DNA from: Pseudomonas sp. Q11
GTDB taxonomy: Bacteria > Pseudomonadota > Gammaproteobacteria > Pseudomonadales > Pseudomonadaceae
Length of the DNA stretch: 64,000 bases
Direction of reading: 5' to 3'
Assembly: GCF_024494355.1 (NCBI RefSeq)
Contig: NZ_JAKNQY010000022.1
Span: 1-64,000, forward strand
Part shown: in pieces, positions 1 through 8,431 of the stretch
Numbering within the stretch: position 1 is the stretch's first letter
Layout of the letters: every line of letters starts with the position of its first letter
The notes under the pieces: generated by a model
What the model saw: the letters and a program-made list of their open reading frames with translations, nothing else
Databases searched by the model: none
What the model was told of the DNA's origin: nothing
Translations under genes and position numbers: made by a program

Positions 1-110
1 AGCGCTTTGGTTACTTTCGCCTGGGCCGGCTTCCGGATTTTCGAAAGTGACCCGCTGTAAAAGCGGAACCATAAGCAGCCGTTACCGCAGCAACGGATAT
101 ACACCCAATC
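1..110. repeat. Probable dispersed Pseudomonas intergenic repeat (fragment)
   Basis: The stretch contains the string ttggttacttt..aaagtgacccgctgtaa.agcggaacc..gccgttaccgca..aacggatat, which I recognise from memory as recurring in intergenic regions of fluorescent pseudomonads. No coding frame is convincing. The window edge cuts it, so its full extent is unknown. Positions 111-232 up to mutS show no further feature. Confidence 0.4.
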
Positions 111-232
111 CCAAAAACCACTCATCCCTGGGTCCCCCCGACCGCCCATGTTAACCTTGCGCCCATCGCGGAAAAGCCGGGCCAATGCCCCTCCTTTTGC
201 CCCACACCTTTCAACGAGTTTGCCTGACACCA

Positions 233-2812
233 ATGAATACAGCCGTGAACGATCTGTCCTCCCACACGCCCATGATGCAGCAATACTGGCGCCTGAAGAA
301 TCAGCACCCCGATCAGCTAATGTTCTACCGCATGGGCGACTTCTACGAGATCTTCTATGAGGATGCGAAGAAGGCCGCCAAGTTGTTGGACATTACCCTG
401 ACGGCGCGTGGGCAATCGGCAGGCATGGCCATTCCGATGTGTGGGATTCCTTACCACGCGGCGGAAGGTTACTTGGCGAAGCTGGTCAAGCTCGGCGAAT
501 CCGTGGTGATCTGCGAACAAGTCGGCGACCCGGCCACCAGTAAAGGGCCGGTGGAACGCCAGGTGGTACGCATCATCACGCCGGGTACGGTCAGTGACGA
601 AGCCTTGCTGGATGAACGCCGGGACAACCTGATCGCCGCGGTCCTGGGGGATGAGCGCCTGTTTGGCCTGGCGGTGCTGGACATCACCAGCGGCAACTTC
701 TCGGTGCTGGAGATCAAGGGCTGGGAAAACCTGCTGGCGGAGCTGGAACGGGTCAATCCGGTTGAACTGCTGATCCCGGATGACTGGCCCAAAGACCTGC
801 CGGCGGAAAAACGCCGTGGCGTGCGTCGTCGGGCGCCGTGGGATTTTGAGCGTGACTCGGCGTTGAAAAGTCTCTGCCAGCAGTTTTCCACTCAGGACCT
901 CAAAGGTTTTGGGTGCGAAAACCTGACCCTGGCCATCGGCGCTGCCGGTTGCCTGCTGGCCTACGCCAAGGAAACCCAGCGCACCGCCCTGCCCCACTTG
1001 CGCAGCCTGCGTCATGAGCGCCTGGATGACACCGTGGTGCTGGACGGCGCGAGCCGACGCAACCTGGAACTGGACACCAACTTGGCCGGCGGGCGCGACA
1101 ACACCCTGCAATCGGTGGTCGATCGCTGCCAGACTGCCATGGGCAGCCGTCTGCTGACCCGTTGGCTGAACCGTCCGCTGCGGGATTTGACGGTGCTGCT
1201 GGCGCGCCAGACTTCCATCACCTGCTTGCTGGACCGTTATCGCTTCGAGCAGTTGCAACCGCAGCTCAAGGAAATCGGTGACATCGAGCGAATCCTGGCG
1301 CGTATCGGCCTGCGCAACGCCCGCCCCCGCGACCTGGCGCGCCTGCGCGATGCCCTCGGCGCCCTGCCCGAGCTTCAGGTGGCGATGACCGACCTGGAAG
1401 CACCGCATCTGCAGCAACTGGCGCTCACCACCAGCACTTACCCGGAGCTGGCCGCGCTGCTGGAAAAAGCCATTATCGATAACCCGCCGGCGGTGATCCG
1501 TGACGGCGGCGTGCTGAAAACCGGCTACGACGCCGAACTCGACGAACTGCAATCGCTGAGCGAGAACGCCGGTCAGTTCCTGATCGACCTCGAAGCCCGG
1601 GAAAAAGCCCGCACCGGCCTGGCCAATCTCAAGGTCGGCTACAACCGCATCCACGGTTATTTCATCGAATTGCCGAGCAAACAGGCCGAACAGGCGCCGG
1701 CTGATTACATTCGCCGCCAGACCCTCAAAGGCGCCGAGCGTTTCATCACCCCGGAACTCAAAGCGTTCGAAGACAAAGCGCTGTCGGCCAAGAGCCGCGC
1801 CCTGGCCCGGGAAAAGATGCTCTATGAAGCGCTGCTCGAAGACTTGATCAGCCAACTGCCACCGCTGCAGGACACCGCCGGCGCCCTGGCGGAGCTGGAC
1901 GTGCTAAGCAACCTGGCCGAACGCGCCTTGAACCTGGACCTTAATTGCCCGCGGTTTGTCAGCGAGCCCTGCATGCGCATCACCCAGGGTCGTCACCCGG
2001 TGGTCGAACAGGTATTGACCACGCCGTTCGTGGCCAACGACCTGAGCCTGGATGACAACACCCGCATGCTGGTGATCACCGGCCCGAACATGGGCGGTAA
2101 ATCCACCTACATGCGCCAGACTGCGTTGATCGTGCTGCTGGCCCACATCGGCAGTTTCGTGCCGGCAGCCAGCTGCGAGCTGTCCCTGGTGGACCGGATC
2201 TTCACCCGGATCGGTTCCAGCGATGACCTGGCCGGCGGGCGCTCGACCTTCATGGTGGAAATGAGCGAAACCGCGAACATCCTGCACAACGCCACCGAAC
2301 GCAGCTTGGTGCTGATGGACGAGGTCGGACGCGGCACCAGCACCTTCGACGGCCTGTCCCTGGCTTGGGCAGCGGCCGAACGGCTGGCGCACCTGCGGGC
2401 GTACACACTGTTCGCCACCCACTATTTCGAGCTGACCGTACTGCCGGAAAGCCAGCCACTGGTGGCGAACGTGCATCTCAATGCCACCGAGCACAACGAG
2501 CGCATCGTATTCCTGCACCATGTGCTGCCCGGCCCGGCCAGCCAGAGTTACGGCCTGGCAGTCGCGCAACTGGCCGGCGTACCCAGCGAAGTGATCAGCC
2601 GTGCCCGCGAGCACCTGAGCCGCCTGGAAACCACCAGTCTGCCCCACGAAACACCGCGCCCGAGCAAAGGCAAACCGGCCGCTCCGCAACAGAGCGACCT
2701 GTTCGCCAGCCTGCCGCATCCGGTGCTCGATGAACTGGCCAAAGTGGATCTGGACGACCTGACGCCACGTCGGGCACTTGAATTGCTTTATACATTGAAG
2801 ACACGGATCTAA
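233..2812 (+). CDS. mutS: DNA mismatch repair protein MutS
   Basis: MutS recognises mispaired bases and small loops and starts methyl-independent repair together with MutL. The 859-residue protein has the usual family length. The N-terminal mismatch-binding Phe-X-Glu lies in GDFYEIF near residues 35-40. The C-terminal ATPase has a Walker A GPNMGGKST near residues 616-624, followed by the DEVGRGTS Walker B/signature region and the FATHYFEL switch. An upstream in-frame ATG at 185 would add 16 residues unlike any MutS. The ATG at 233 (MNTAVNDLSSHTP) fits the family start in pseudomonads. The gene stands alone before fdxA. The long reverse-strand frames over it are GC-driven shadows. Confidence 0.97.
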   Translation: MNTAVNDLSSHTPMMQQYWRLKNQHPDQLMFYRMGDFYEIFYEDAKKAAKLLDITLTARGQSAGMAIPMCGIPYHAAEGYLAKLVKLGESVVICEQVGDPATSKGPVERQVVRIITPGTVSDEALLDERRDNLIAAVLGDERLFGLAVLDITSGNFSVLEIKGWENLLAELERVNPVELLIPDDWPKDLPAEKRRGVRRRAPWDFERDSALKSLCQQFSTQDLKGFGCENLTLAIGAAGCLLAYAKETQRTALPHLRSLRHERLDDTVVLDGASRRNLELDTNLAGGRDNTLQSVVDRCQTAMGSRLLTRWLNRPLRDLTVLLARQTSITCLLDRYRFEQLQPQLKEIGDIERILARIGLRNARPRDLARLRDALGALPELQVAMTDLEAPHLQQLALTTSTYPELAALLEKAIIDNPPAVIRDGGVLKTGYDAELDELQSLSENAGQFLIDLEAREKARTGLANLKVGYNRIHGYFIELPSKQAEQAPADYIRRQTLKGAERFITPELKAFEDKALSAKSRALAREKMLYEALLEDLISQLPPLQDTAGALAELDVLSNLAERALNLDLNCPRFVSEPCMRITQGRHPVVEQVLTTPFVANDLSLDDNTRMLVITGPNMGGKSTYMRQTALIVLLAHIGSFVPAASCELSLVDRIFTRIGSSDDLAGGRSTFMVEMSETANILHNATERSLVLMDEVGRGTSTFDGLSLAWAAAERLAHLRAYTLFATHYFELTVLPESQPLVANVHLNATEHNERIVFLHHVLPGPASQSYGLAVAQLAGVPSEVISRAREHLSRLETTSLPHETPRPSKGKPAAPQQSDLFASLPHPVLDELAKVDLDDLTPRRALELLYTLKTRI

Positions 2813-2954
2813 CGCACAGGCGTTCAAGCTGGTAGAATCTCGCGCGGTTTGGGATGCTGCGGGCTATTAGCCTGGTTCGCAGACTATCGCTCCCGAACCT
2901 GGCGAGCCCACCGTGAAGGGGTTCCGCTGCCGCCGCCTGAGGAGAGAATTAGAA

Positions 2955-3278
2955 ATGACCTTCGTCGTCACCGACAACTGCATCAAGTGCAAGTACACCG
3001 ACTGCGTAGAAGTCTGTCCGGTGGACTGCTTTTACGAAGGGCCGAACTTCCTGGTCATTCACCCGGACGAGTGCATCGACTGCGCCCTGTGTGAACCGGA
3101 ATGCCCGGCGAATGCCATCTTCTCTGAAGACGAAGTGCCGGCCGGCATGGAGAACTTCATCGAGCTGAACGCCGAACTGGCGGAAATCTGGCCAAACATC
3201 ACCGAAAAGAAAGACGAGCTGCCAGACGCCAAAGAGTGGGATGGCAAGACAGACAAGCTCAAAGACCTCGAACGCTGA
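2955..3278 (+). CDS. fdxA: 7Fe ferredoxin FdxA
   Basis: A small electron carrier of 107 residues. The N-terminal half holds the cluster-binding cysteines C9, C12, C17, C21 and C25. The second motif is C40-x2-C43-x2-C46-x3-C50. This is the pattern of the bacterial [3Fe-4S]/[4Fe-4S] seven-iron ferredoxins. The ATG at 2955 is chosen because a purine-rich ribosome site (gaggagag) lies just upstream and the protein then begins MTFVVTDNCIKC as in the family. An earlier in-frame ATG at 2913 adds unrelated arginine-rich residues. A strong terminator follows. The fdxA-rsmZ-rpoS neighbourhood is typical of Pseudomonas. The redox partner cannot be told from sequence. Confidence 0.95.
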   Translation: MTFVVTDNCIKCKYTDCVEVCPVDCFYEGPNFLVIHPDECIDCALCEPECPANAIFSEDEVPAGMENFIELNAELAEIWPNITEKKDELPDAKEWDGKTDKLKDLER

Positions 3279-3296
3279 TATCACTTGCGCTCGTTG

Positions 3297-3326
3297 AAAA
3301 AGGCCCCTTGCGGGCCTTTTTGTTTT
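3297..3326 (+). terminator. Rho-independent terminator of fdxA
   Basis: The palindrome aaaaaggccc/gggccttttt has a short cttgc loop and continues into a T-rich tail on the plus strand, 19 bases after the fdxA stop. Confidence 0.85.
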
Positions 3327-3350
3327 CTCGGTTTCAATAAATCGCAGGCA

Positions 3351-3482
3351 AAAAAAAGGGGCGGTTTGACCCGCCCACATTTTTTCCCTAATCCCTTTGA
3401 TCCTTTTCATCATCCTGATGAATCGCATCCTGCGATGTCCTTCCTCCCCATCATCCGTGACAGGTGTGTCTGTCCGTCGACA
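3351..3482 (-). ncRNA. rsmZ: Small regulatory RNA RsmZ
   Basis: RsmZ sequesters the translational repressors RsmA/RsmE and so relieves repression of secondary metabolism genes under Gac control. Read leftwards, the RNA begins about tgtcgacgg and has about ten GGA motifs. Two are exposed in perfect hairpin loops: stem atcgca around GGA, and stem ttcatca around GGA. It ends in a strong terminator (gggcgg..ccgcccc then seven T, 3351-3375). Length is about 132 nt. The location between fdxA and rpoS is the known rsmZ locus of Pseudomonas. The exact 5' end is inferred by similarity to the remembered CHA0 RNA. Confidence 0.93.
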
Positions 3483-3656
3483 CAGGACTGATATTAGTAT
3501 TTTTCCCGGCGAGTGCAATTGGCCCACCGCCGTCGCCTGGCCCTGTCACAGCATTGAAATACAAAAAAATACTCTTATATATCAATATGATATGAAAAAT
3601 ACGACGATCTTTATAGACGTCTATCCCTCGAACGGGAAACCAAACGCTTACGCAAC

Positions 3657-3674
3657 ACTAGGCAAAAGCTTACA
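3657..3674 (-). promoter_or_regulatory. GacA upstream activating sequence of rsmZ
   Basis: On the minus strand this reads tgtaagcttttgcctagt. The left half of the GacA consensus TGTAAG-N6-CTTACA is perfect and the right half is degenerate (3 of 6). It lies about 175-190 bp upstream of the rsmZ start, the distance reported for Gac-controlled small RNA genes. The remaining DNA at 3483-3656 is A+T-rich linker with no gene that I can support. Confidence 0.7.
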
Positions 3675-3723
3675 CGCCATGCCGACAAACAGCGTAAGCA
3701 CTGAAACAGCCGCCACAGAAACG

Positions 3724-3751
3724 AAAAAGCCCCGAAACAGTCGGGGCTTTT
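3724..3751 (-). terminator. Rho-independent terminator of rpoS
   Basis: The palindrome agccccga/tcggggct has A and T runs on both sides. It lies 21 bases after the rpoS stop and could work in either direction. Confidence 0.85.
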
Positions 3752-3772
3752 CCTATTCCGCGTGCGTTGCCG

Positions 3773-4780
3773 TTATTGGAACAACGACTCGCTCGACAGG
3801 CCGTTCTTCTCCAGGATCTCCCGAAGACGCTTGAGGCCTTCGACCTGGATCTGTCTGACCCGCTCACGGGTCAGCCCAATCTCCAGGCCCACATCTTCAA
3901 GGGTGCTGCTTTCATGACCGCGCAAGCCGAAGCGGCGAATCACCACTTCCCGTTGCTTGTCCGTGAGCTCCGAGAGCCACTGGTCGATGCTCTGGGACAA
4001 GTCATCGTCCTGAAGCAGCTCGCACGGGTCGGTAGGTCGGTCATCGGTGAGCGTGTCCAGCAGGGTTTTATCCGAGTCTGGTCCCAGTGAAACATCAACC
4101 GAGGAAACCCGCTCGTTGAGCCCAAGCATGCGCTTGACCTCGCCCACCGGTTTTTCCAGCAGGTTGGCGATTTCTTCAGGAGAGGGTTCGTGGTCGAGCT
4201 TTTGGGTCAGTTCACGGGCAGCCCGCAGGTAGACGTTCAGTTCCTTGACCACATGGATCGGCAACCGGATGGTCCGGGTCTGATTCATGATCGCCCGCTC
4301 GATGGTCTGACGAATCCACCAGGTAGCGTAGGTCGAGAAACGGAAGCCTCGCTCGGGGTCGAATTTCTCGACAGCGCGAATCAGCCCCAGGTTACCCTCT
4401 TCGATCAGGTCCAGCAGCGAGAGTCCGCGATTGACGTAGCGTCGGGCGATTTTCACCACCAGGCGCAGGTTACTTTCAATCATGCGTTTTCGCCCGGCTG
4501 GGTCGCCACTTTGCGACAGGCGCGCAAAATGAACTTCTTCCTCGGGGGAGAGCAGCGGCGAGAAGCCGATTTCGTTGAGGTACAGTTGAGTGGCGTCCAG
4601 CGCCCGGGTGTAATCGATATACTTATGCTGTTTAAGTGAAGCGGAGTGTTTGGATTTGGCGCGAACGGAAGGTGGAGTCGCTCCTTCATCATTCGACATC
4701 GAATCCATAGCGATGCCAGTCTCCACAAGGAGAACCTCATCGTCGATGTCAAACTCCGGCACTTCTTTACTGAGAGCCAT
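3773..4780 (-). CDS. rpoS: Stationary-phase sigma factor RpoS (sigma-38)
   Basis: RpoS directs RNA polymerase to general stress and stationary-phase promoters. The 335-residue protein has the usual length for Pseudomonas. It shows sigma-70 region 1.2 (ATQLYLNEIG), region 2 with the core-binding and -10 recognition segments (NLRLVVKIARRYVNRG, FSTYATWWIRQ), region 3, and a C-terminal region 4 helix-turn-helix (TLEDVGLEIGLTRERVRQI). It lies downstream of nlpD on the same strand, where the main rpoS promoter is usually inside nlpD. A 10 bp inverted repeat sits in its leader. rsmZ lies just behind it. No damage is visible. Confidence 0.97.
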   Translation of the reverse strand: MALSKEVPEFDIDDEVLLVETGIAMDSMSNDEGATPPSVRAKSKHSASLKQHKYIDYTRALDATQLYLNEIGFSPLLSPEEEVHFARLSQSGDPAGRKRMIESNLRLVVKIARRYVNRGLSLLDLIEEGNLGLIRAVEKFDPERGFRFSTYATWWIRQTIERAIMNQTRTIRLPIHVVKELNVYLRAARELTQKLDHEPSPEEIANLLEKPVGEVKRMLGLNERVSSVDVSLGPDSDKTLLDTLTDDRPTDPCELLQDDDLSQSIDQWLSELTDKQREVVIRRFGLRGHESSTLEDVGLEIGLTRERVRQIQVEGLKRLREILEKNGLSSESLFQ

Positions 4781-4845
4781 TGTTATAGTCCTTTGGTGAG
4801 TTCGACCTCAAGCTCAAGCGACGCCTTTATCCTTGGCAACGCTGG

Positions 4846-4876
4846 AGCCTGTTCCCTCTACGTGACGGAACAGGCT
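4846..4876 (-). promoter_or_regulatory. Inverted repeat in the rpoS leader
   Basis: The arms agcctgttcc and ggaacaggct pair perfectly over 10 bp around an 11-base loop, 66-96 bases upstream of the rpoS start and just after the nlpD stop. There is no T tract on the minus strand, so it looks like a leader stem-loop rather than a terminator. Confidence 0.5.
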
Positions 4877-4886
4877 GACAATCAAA

Positions 4887-5732
4887 TCAACGACGTGGCA
4901 GGAATTGCAGCGGATCGACTGGCTTACCTTGTCGGCGAATCTCAAAATGCAGTTTCACCCGGTCCGTTCCCGTTGATCCCATTTCGGCAATTTTTTGCCC
5001 GACCTTGACCTGCTGCCCCTCCCGAACCAACAGCCTGCGGTTGTGACCGTAGGCACTGACGTAGGTATCGCTGTGTTTGATGATCACGAGTTCGCCGTAG
5101 CCCCTTAAACCACTCCCGGCGTACACAACCGTACCATCAGACGCGGCTAAAACAGGCTGTCCCAAATCCCCGGCGATATCAATTCCTTTATTCAAACTAC
5201 CGTTTGAAGAGAATTTTCCAATCAGAACGCCATTAGAAGGCCATCCCCAGCCGCTCGGGCTGGGGCCTGCCGCAGGCGTCGGAGCAGGCGCCGGTTTGCT
5301 CGCGACGGACGGTACGGTTGCCGTTGCGGCACCGACCGGGCGGCGAATCACCGTCGTTTTACTCGACGACGAAGCTGTCGAACCTGACTGAGTGACCACC
5401 GCAGTAGGCGTTGAACCACTACGACCATCAAAGCGAATTCTCTGACCCGGATGAATCGTATAAGGCGCAGGAATGTTGTTTCGCGCCGCGAGGGCTCTGT
5501 AGTCCCAGCCATAGCGAAAAGCGATGGAAAACAGCGTATCGCCGCGACGGACTACATACTGACCGGTCGTTACTGTAGGACGTTGAGGCGTCGCGTGGGT
5601 GCGATCGACAACCCGGACGTTACCCGACGGGGTACTGGAGCAACCGACCAGCACAGTACTCAAGACAAGGCCAGTCACCAGGCGCTGAAAGCTCGTGATA
5701 CCCATACGCTGCGCAATGACTGTGAGACTCAC
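4887..5732 (-). CDS. nlpD: NlpD-type lipoprotein, LysM plus degenerate M23 (LytM) domain
   Basis: NlpD is an outer membrane lipoprotein that activates the septal amidase AmiC. The 281-residue protein has a signal peptide and lipobox LVGC (Cys31), a LysM peptidoglycan-binding domain near residues 58-105 (YVVRRGDTLFSIA), a Ser/Thr/Ala/Pro linker, and a C-terminal LytM fold. The zinc ligands of active M23 enzymes are missing: the H-x3-D motif reads NKGIDIAGD and H-x-H reads VKLHFEI with Lys at the first His. This fits a non-catalytic activator. A second possible start is Met10. The rpoS gene follows, and its promoter is expected inside this gene. Confidence 0.93.
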   Translation of the reverse strand: MSLTVIAQRMGITSFQRLVTGLVLSTVLVGCSSTPSGNVRVVDRTHATPQRPTVTTGQYVVRRGDTLFSIAFRYGWDYRALAARNNIPAPYTIHPGQRIRFDGRSGSTPTAVVTQSGSTASSSSKTTVIRRPVGAATATVPSVASKPAPAPTPAAGPSPSGWGWPSNGVLIGKFSSNGSLNKGIDIAGDLGQPVLAASDGTVVYAGSGLRGYGELVIIKHSDTYVSAYGHNRRLLVREGQQVKVGQKIAEMGSTGTDRVKLHFEIRRQGKPVDPLQFLPRR

Positions 5733-5958
5733 CCGCCGCTCCCTTTGTGGTGGTTGAAAAATTGGAAACTGCCTGTGCAGGCAACGGTATTACAAATATA
5801 GCTGGCCGCCATCCCACTTCTATTAATGAAGCGCGAGGCACCGACGCACACGTTTGCTCGACGCCGTTGCAATCCGTTTAACCAATCAACAGTTAACTGA
5901 TCAGTGCCGGTGTATGACACAACCCATGCCACGGAATTCAGCGTCTGTTTATAAATGC

Positions 5959-6636
5959 TCAGGCCAAGGGCCCGTTAAGCAACGGAACGAACCGCACCGC
6001 CCCCAGCACGTGGCGTGAAAAACCTTGTTCTTCGCGCACGATCAGCATCAACTGCTGAACTTCACCAGCCCCCACCGGAATCACCAACCGCCCACCGGGC
6101 GCGAGTTGATCCAGCAAGGCCTGGGGCACATCAGTGGCCACGGCGGTGACGATGATGCCGTTATAAGGTGCCAGGGCCGGCCAGCCTTCCCAGCCATCGC
6201 CCCAACGAAACACCACATTGCGCAGGTTCAGTTCCACCAGGCGTTCCTTGGCGCGATCCTGCAGCACCTTGATCCGCTCCACGGAAAATACCCGCTCCAC
6301 CAACTGCGACAACACCGCCGTCTGGTAACCCGAGCCGGTGCCGATCTCCAACACCTTGTCCAGCGGCCCCGCCTCCAGCAGCAACTCGCTCATGCGGGCC
6401 ACCATATAAGGCTGGGAAATGGTCTGGTTGTGGCCGATCGGCAATGCGGTGTCTTCGTAGGCGCGATGGGCCAAGGCTTCATCGACGAACAAATGCCGAG
6501 GGGTGCGGCGAATCACTTCCAGCACCTGGGCGTTGGAAAGGCCTTCTTCATAGAGCCGTTGAATCAGCCGCTCCCGGGTACGCTGGGAGGTCATGCCGAT
6601 TCCGCGGCGCAGTATATCGTCTTGCTCACGAGCCAT
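5959..6636 (-). CDS. pcm: Protein-L-isoaspartate O-methyltransferase
   Basis: This enzyme methylates isoaspartyl residues in aged proteins with S-adenosylmethionine, allowing their repair. The methyltransferase motif I is LEIGTGSGYQTA. The family-specific TISQPYMVARM segment precedes it. The ATG at 6636 overlaps the surE stop (TGATG), which suggests coupled translation and gives 225 residues. An internal ATG at 6594 (MTSQRTRERLIQ) gives the 211-residue form seen in other species, so the start is not settled. The surE-pcm-nlpD-rpoS order is widespread in gamma-proteobacteria and links repair to stationary phase. The gap 5733-5958 holds no other gene. Confidence 0.94.
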   Translation of the reverse strand: MAREQDDILRRGIGMTSQRTRERLIQRLYEEGLSNAQVLEVIRRTPRHLFVDEALAHRAYEDTALPIGHNQTISQPYMVARMSELLLEAGPLDKVLEIGTGSGYQTAVLSQLVERVFSVERIKVLQDRAKERLVELNLRNVVFRWGDGWEGWPALAPYNGIIVTAVATDVPQALLDQLAPGGRLVIPVGAGEVQQLMLIVREEQGFSRHVLGAVRFVPLLNGPLA

Positions 6637-7385
6637 CAGCGCAGCCCCTCCAGCCAGCCATCGAGCGTTCGAAAAGCATCGTTGAAGGTCCGATCCAGCT
6701 GCAACGGGGTTATCGAGACATAGCCTTGCATCACTGCATGAAAATCGGTGCCTGGCCCGCCATCCTCGGCATCACCGGCGGCGGCGATCCAATAGCCGGC
6801 CTTGCCCCGGGGATCGACCACCTGCATGGGCTTGGCCGCGCGGGCACGGTGACCCAGGCGAGTGAGCTGGATACCCCGGATGTGATCGAGTGGCAGGTTC
6901 GGAATGTTCACATTCAGCACCGTACGCGGCGGCAGGTCCAGTTCGCCATGGGCCTCGACCAACTTGCGGGCGAAGTACGCGGCCGTAGGCAAATTATCGA
7001 CTTGCCGCGAAACAAACGAAAAGGCAAACGACGGATGTCCGAGGAAACGGCCTTCAAGGGCGGCGGCCACAGTGCCGGAATAAAGCACGTCATCCCCCAG
7101 GTTGGCCCCCAGGTTGATGCCCGAAACCACCATGTCCGGCTCGCGCTCCAGCAAGCCGTTGAGGCCCAGGTGCACACAGTCGGTCGGGGTGCCGTTGAGG
7201 CTGATGAAACCATTATCCAGATAGCACGGGTGTAATGGTCGGTCGAGCGTCAGCGAACTGCTGGCGCCGCTTTTGTCCTGGTCCGGGGCGATGACCACGC
7301 ATTCGGCAAAATCCGCCAGCGCAGCATAAAGCGCGGCAAGGCCGGGTGCTGTCACCCCGTCGTCGTTAGAAATCAGAATACGCAT
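6636..7385 (-). CDS. surE: 5'/3'-nucleotidase SurE
   Basis: SurE is a metal-dependent phosphatase acting on nucleoside monophosphates and helps stationary-phase survival. The 249-residue protein starts MRILISNDDGV, with the metal-binding Asp-Asp pair at residues 8-9. It also has the conserved SGINxGxNxGDDVLYSGTV segment. An upstream in-frame extension of 40 residues is rejected because it is unlike SurE and runs through truD. The true ATG lies 13 bases inside the 3' end of truD, and the stop overlaps the pcm ATG, so truD-surE-pcm are translationally packed. Confidence 0.95.
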   Translation of the reverse strand: MRILISNDDGVTAPGLAALYAALADFAECVVIAPDQDKSGASSSLTLDRPLHPCYLDNGFISLNGTPTDCVHLGLNGLLEREPDMVVSGINLGANLGDDVLYSGTVAAALEGRFLGHPSFAFSFVSRQVDNLPTAAYFARKLVEAHGELDLPPRTVLNVNIPNLPLDHIRGIQLTRLGHRARAAKPMQVVDPRGKAGYWIAAAGDAEDGGPGTDFHAVMQGYVSITPLQLDRTFNDAFRTLDGWLEGLR

Positions 7386-8431
7386 GGGCTGTCCGTCTGC
7401 CCCACCGGCACCAGATCGACGAGTTCGCGCACCAAGACAGTGGCGAAACATCCGGCCGGCAGGACGAATTCCAGTTGCAGAGTGTCTAGCGAGGGATAAT
7501 GCCACGACAGGCCGCCAATGGGCAGTCGCAGGATGCGACGTTCGTGACTCATTCCCGCGTTTATCAACCAGTCGCGCAAATCGGCCTCGGCCTCGGCGAT
7601 GGCCTGCTCCAGATCATGGACCGCGCCGGCGGCAGGCGAAGGTCCCTCGCCCCACTGCGGCCCGGTGGGGTGCAAATCGAGAATCGCCAGGCGCGGGTCA
7701 CTGCACTCGGCCTCGCCAGCGGGAAAAAAACTGCGGCTGTCGGTGAAGGCCAGCAGGTCGCCCACCTGCGCTTGCTGCCAGGTGCCATCGGCCACCCGAG
7801 CCGCCAACACCCGGTTGAACAGAAAACTGCGGGCGGTGGACAACAGTCGCGAACGTACATTGCGCTGTTCCGGCAAAGCCTTGCGCGCCGCCCAGGCGCG
7901 GGCATCGACGAGGTTACCGCCGTCATGCCCGAAGCGCTGGGCGCCGAAATAATTGGGAATGCCCAGGCGGGCGATCTGTTGCAGACGCGCATCGATAGCC
8001 GCCGGATCGCCCTGGAACTGGGTCAGGCGCACAGTAAAGCCATTGGCCGAGTGCGCGCCGCGTTGCAGCTTGCGTTTATGGCGACCGGTCTTGAGGATCT
8101 TCAGCGTTTCGTTTTCTGCCGCCGACAGGTCCGGGTCGGCCTTGCCCGGCAACTGGACGCTGAACCACTGGCGAGTCAGCGCCTGGCGGTCCTTGAGACC
8201 GGCATAACTGACGGTGCGCAATGATACGCCGGCGGCCTTGGCAATTCGCCGGGCAGCCTCTTCAGTGTTCAAACCGCGTTTTTCAACCCAGATCCATAAG
8301 TGCTCGCCTTCGCCCGTCAGCGGGATGTCGAGCACTTCGTCGACCTGGAAATCTTCAGCAGTGGCCTTGAGCACTGCGCTGCCCAACGACTCGCCGTAGG
8401 CACGGGGGCCCAATAGTTCCAGTTCGGTCAT
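7373..8431 (-). CDS. truD: tRNA pseudouridine(13) synthase TruD
   Basis: TruD converts U13 of tRNA-Glu to pseudouridine. The 352-residue protein has the catalytic aspartate in YAGLKDRQA (Asp81) and the family motifs KRGLNTEEA and RRxLxLPIGGLSW near the C-terminus. NYFGAQRFG marks the TruD-specific region. It starts four bases inside the end of ispF (ATGA overlap) and overlaps surE downstream, so it is part of the ispF-truD-surE-pcm transcription unit. Confidence 0.95.
   Translation of the reverse strand: MTELELLGPRAYGESLGSAVLKATAEDFQVDEVLDIPLTGEGEHLWIWVEKRGLNTEEAARRIAKAAGVSLRTVSYAGLKDRQALTRQWFSVQLPGKADPDLSAAENETLKILKTGRHKRKLQRGAHSANGFTVRLTQFQGDPAAIDARLQQIARLGIPNYFGAQRFGHDGGNLVDARAWAARKALPEQRNVRSRLLSTARSFLFNRVLAARVADGTWQQAQVGDLLAFTDSRSFFPAGEAECSDPRLAILDLHPTGPQWGEGPSPAAGAVHDLEQAIAEAEADLRDWLINAGMSHERRILRLPIGGLSWHYPSLDTLQLEFVLPAGCFATVLVRELVDLVPVGQTDSPCVF

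Noticed and set aside
317..1855. 512-codon frame opposite mutS
   Set aside because: MutS is certain on the plus strand; the frame lacks a ribosome site and any family feature.
3397..3834. 145-codon frame over rsmZ and the rpoS end
   Set aside because: Runs through an RNA gene, a terminator and rpoS in reverse; no ribosome site.
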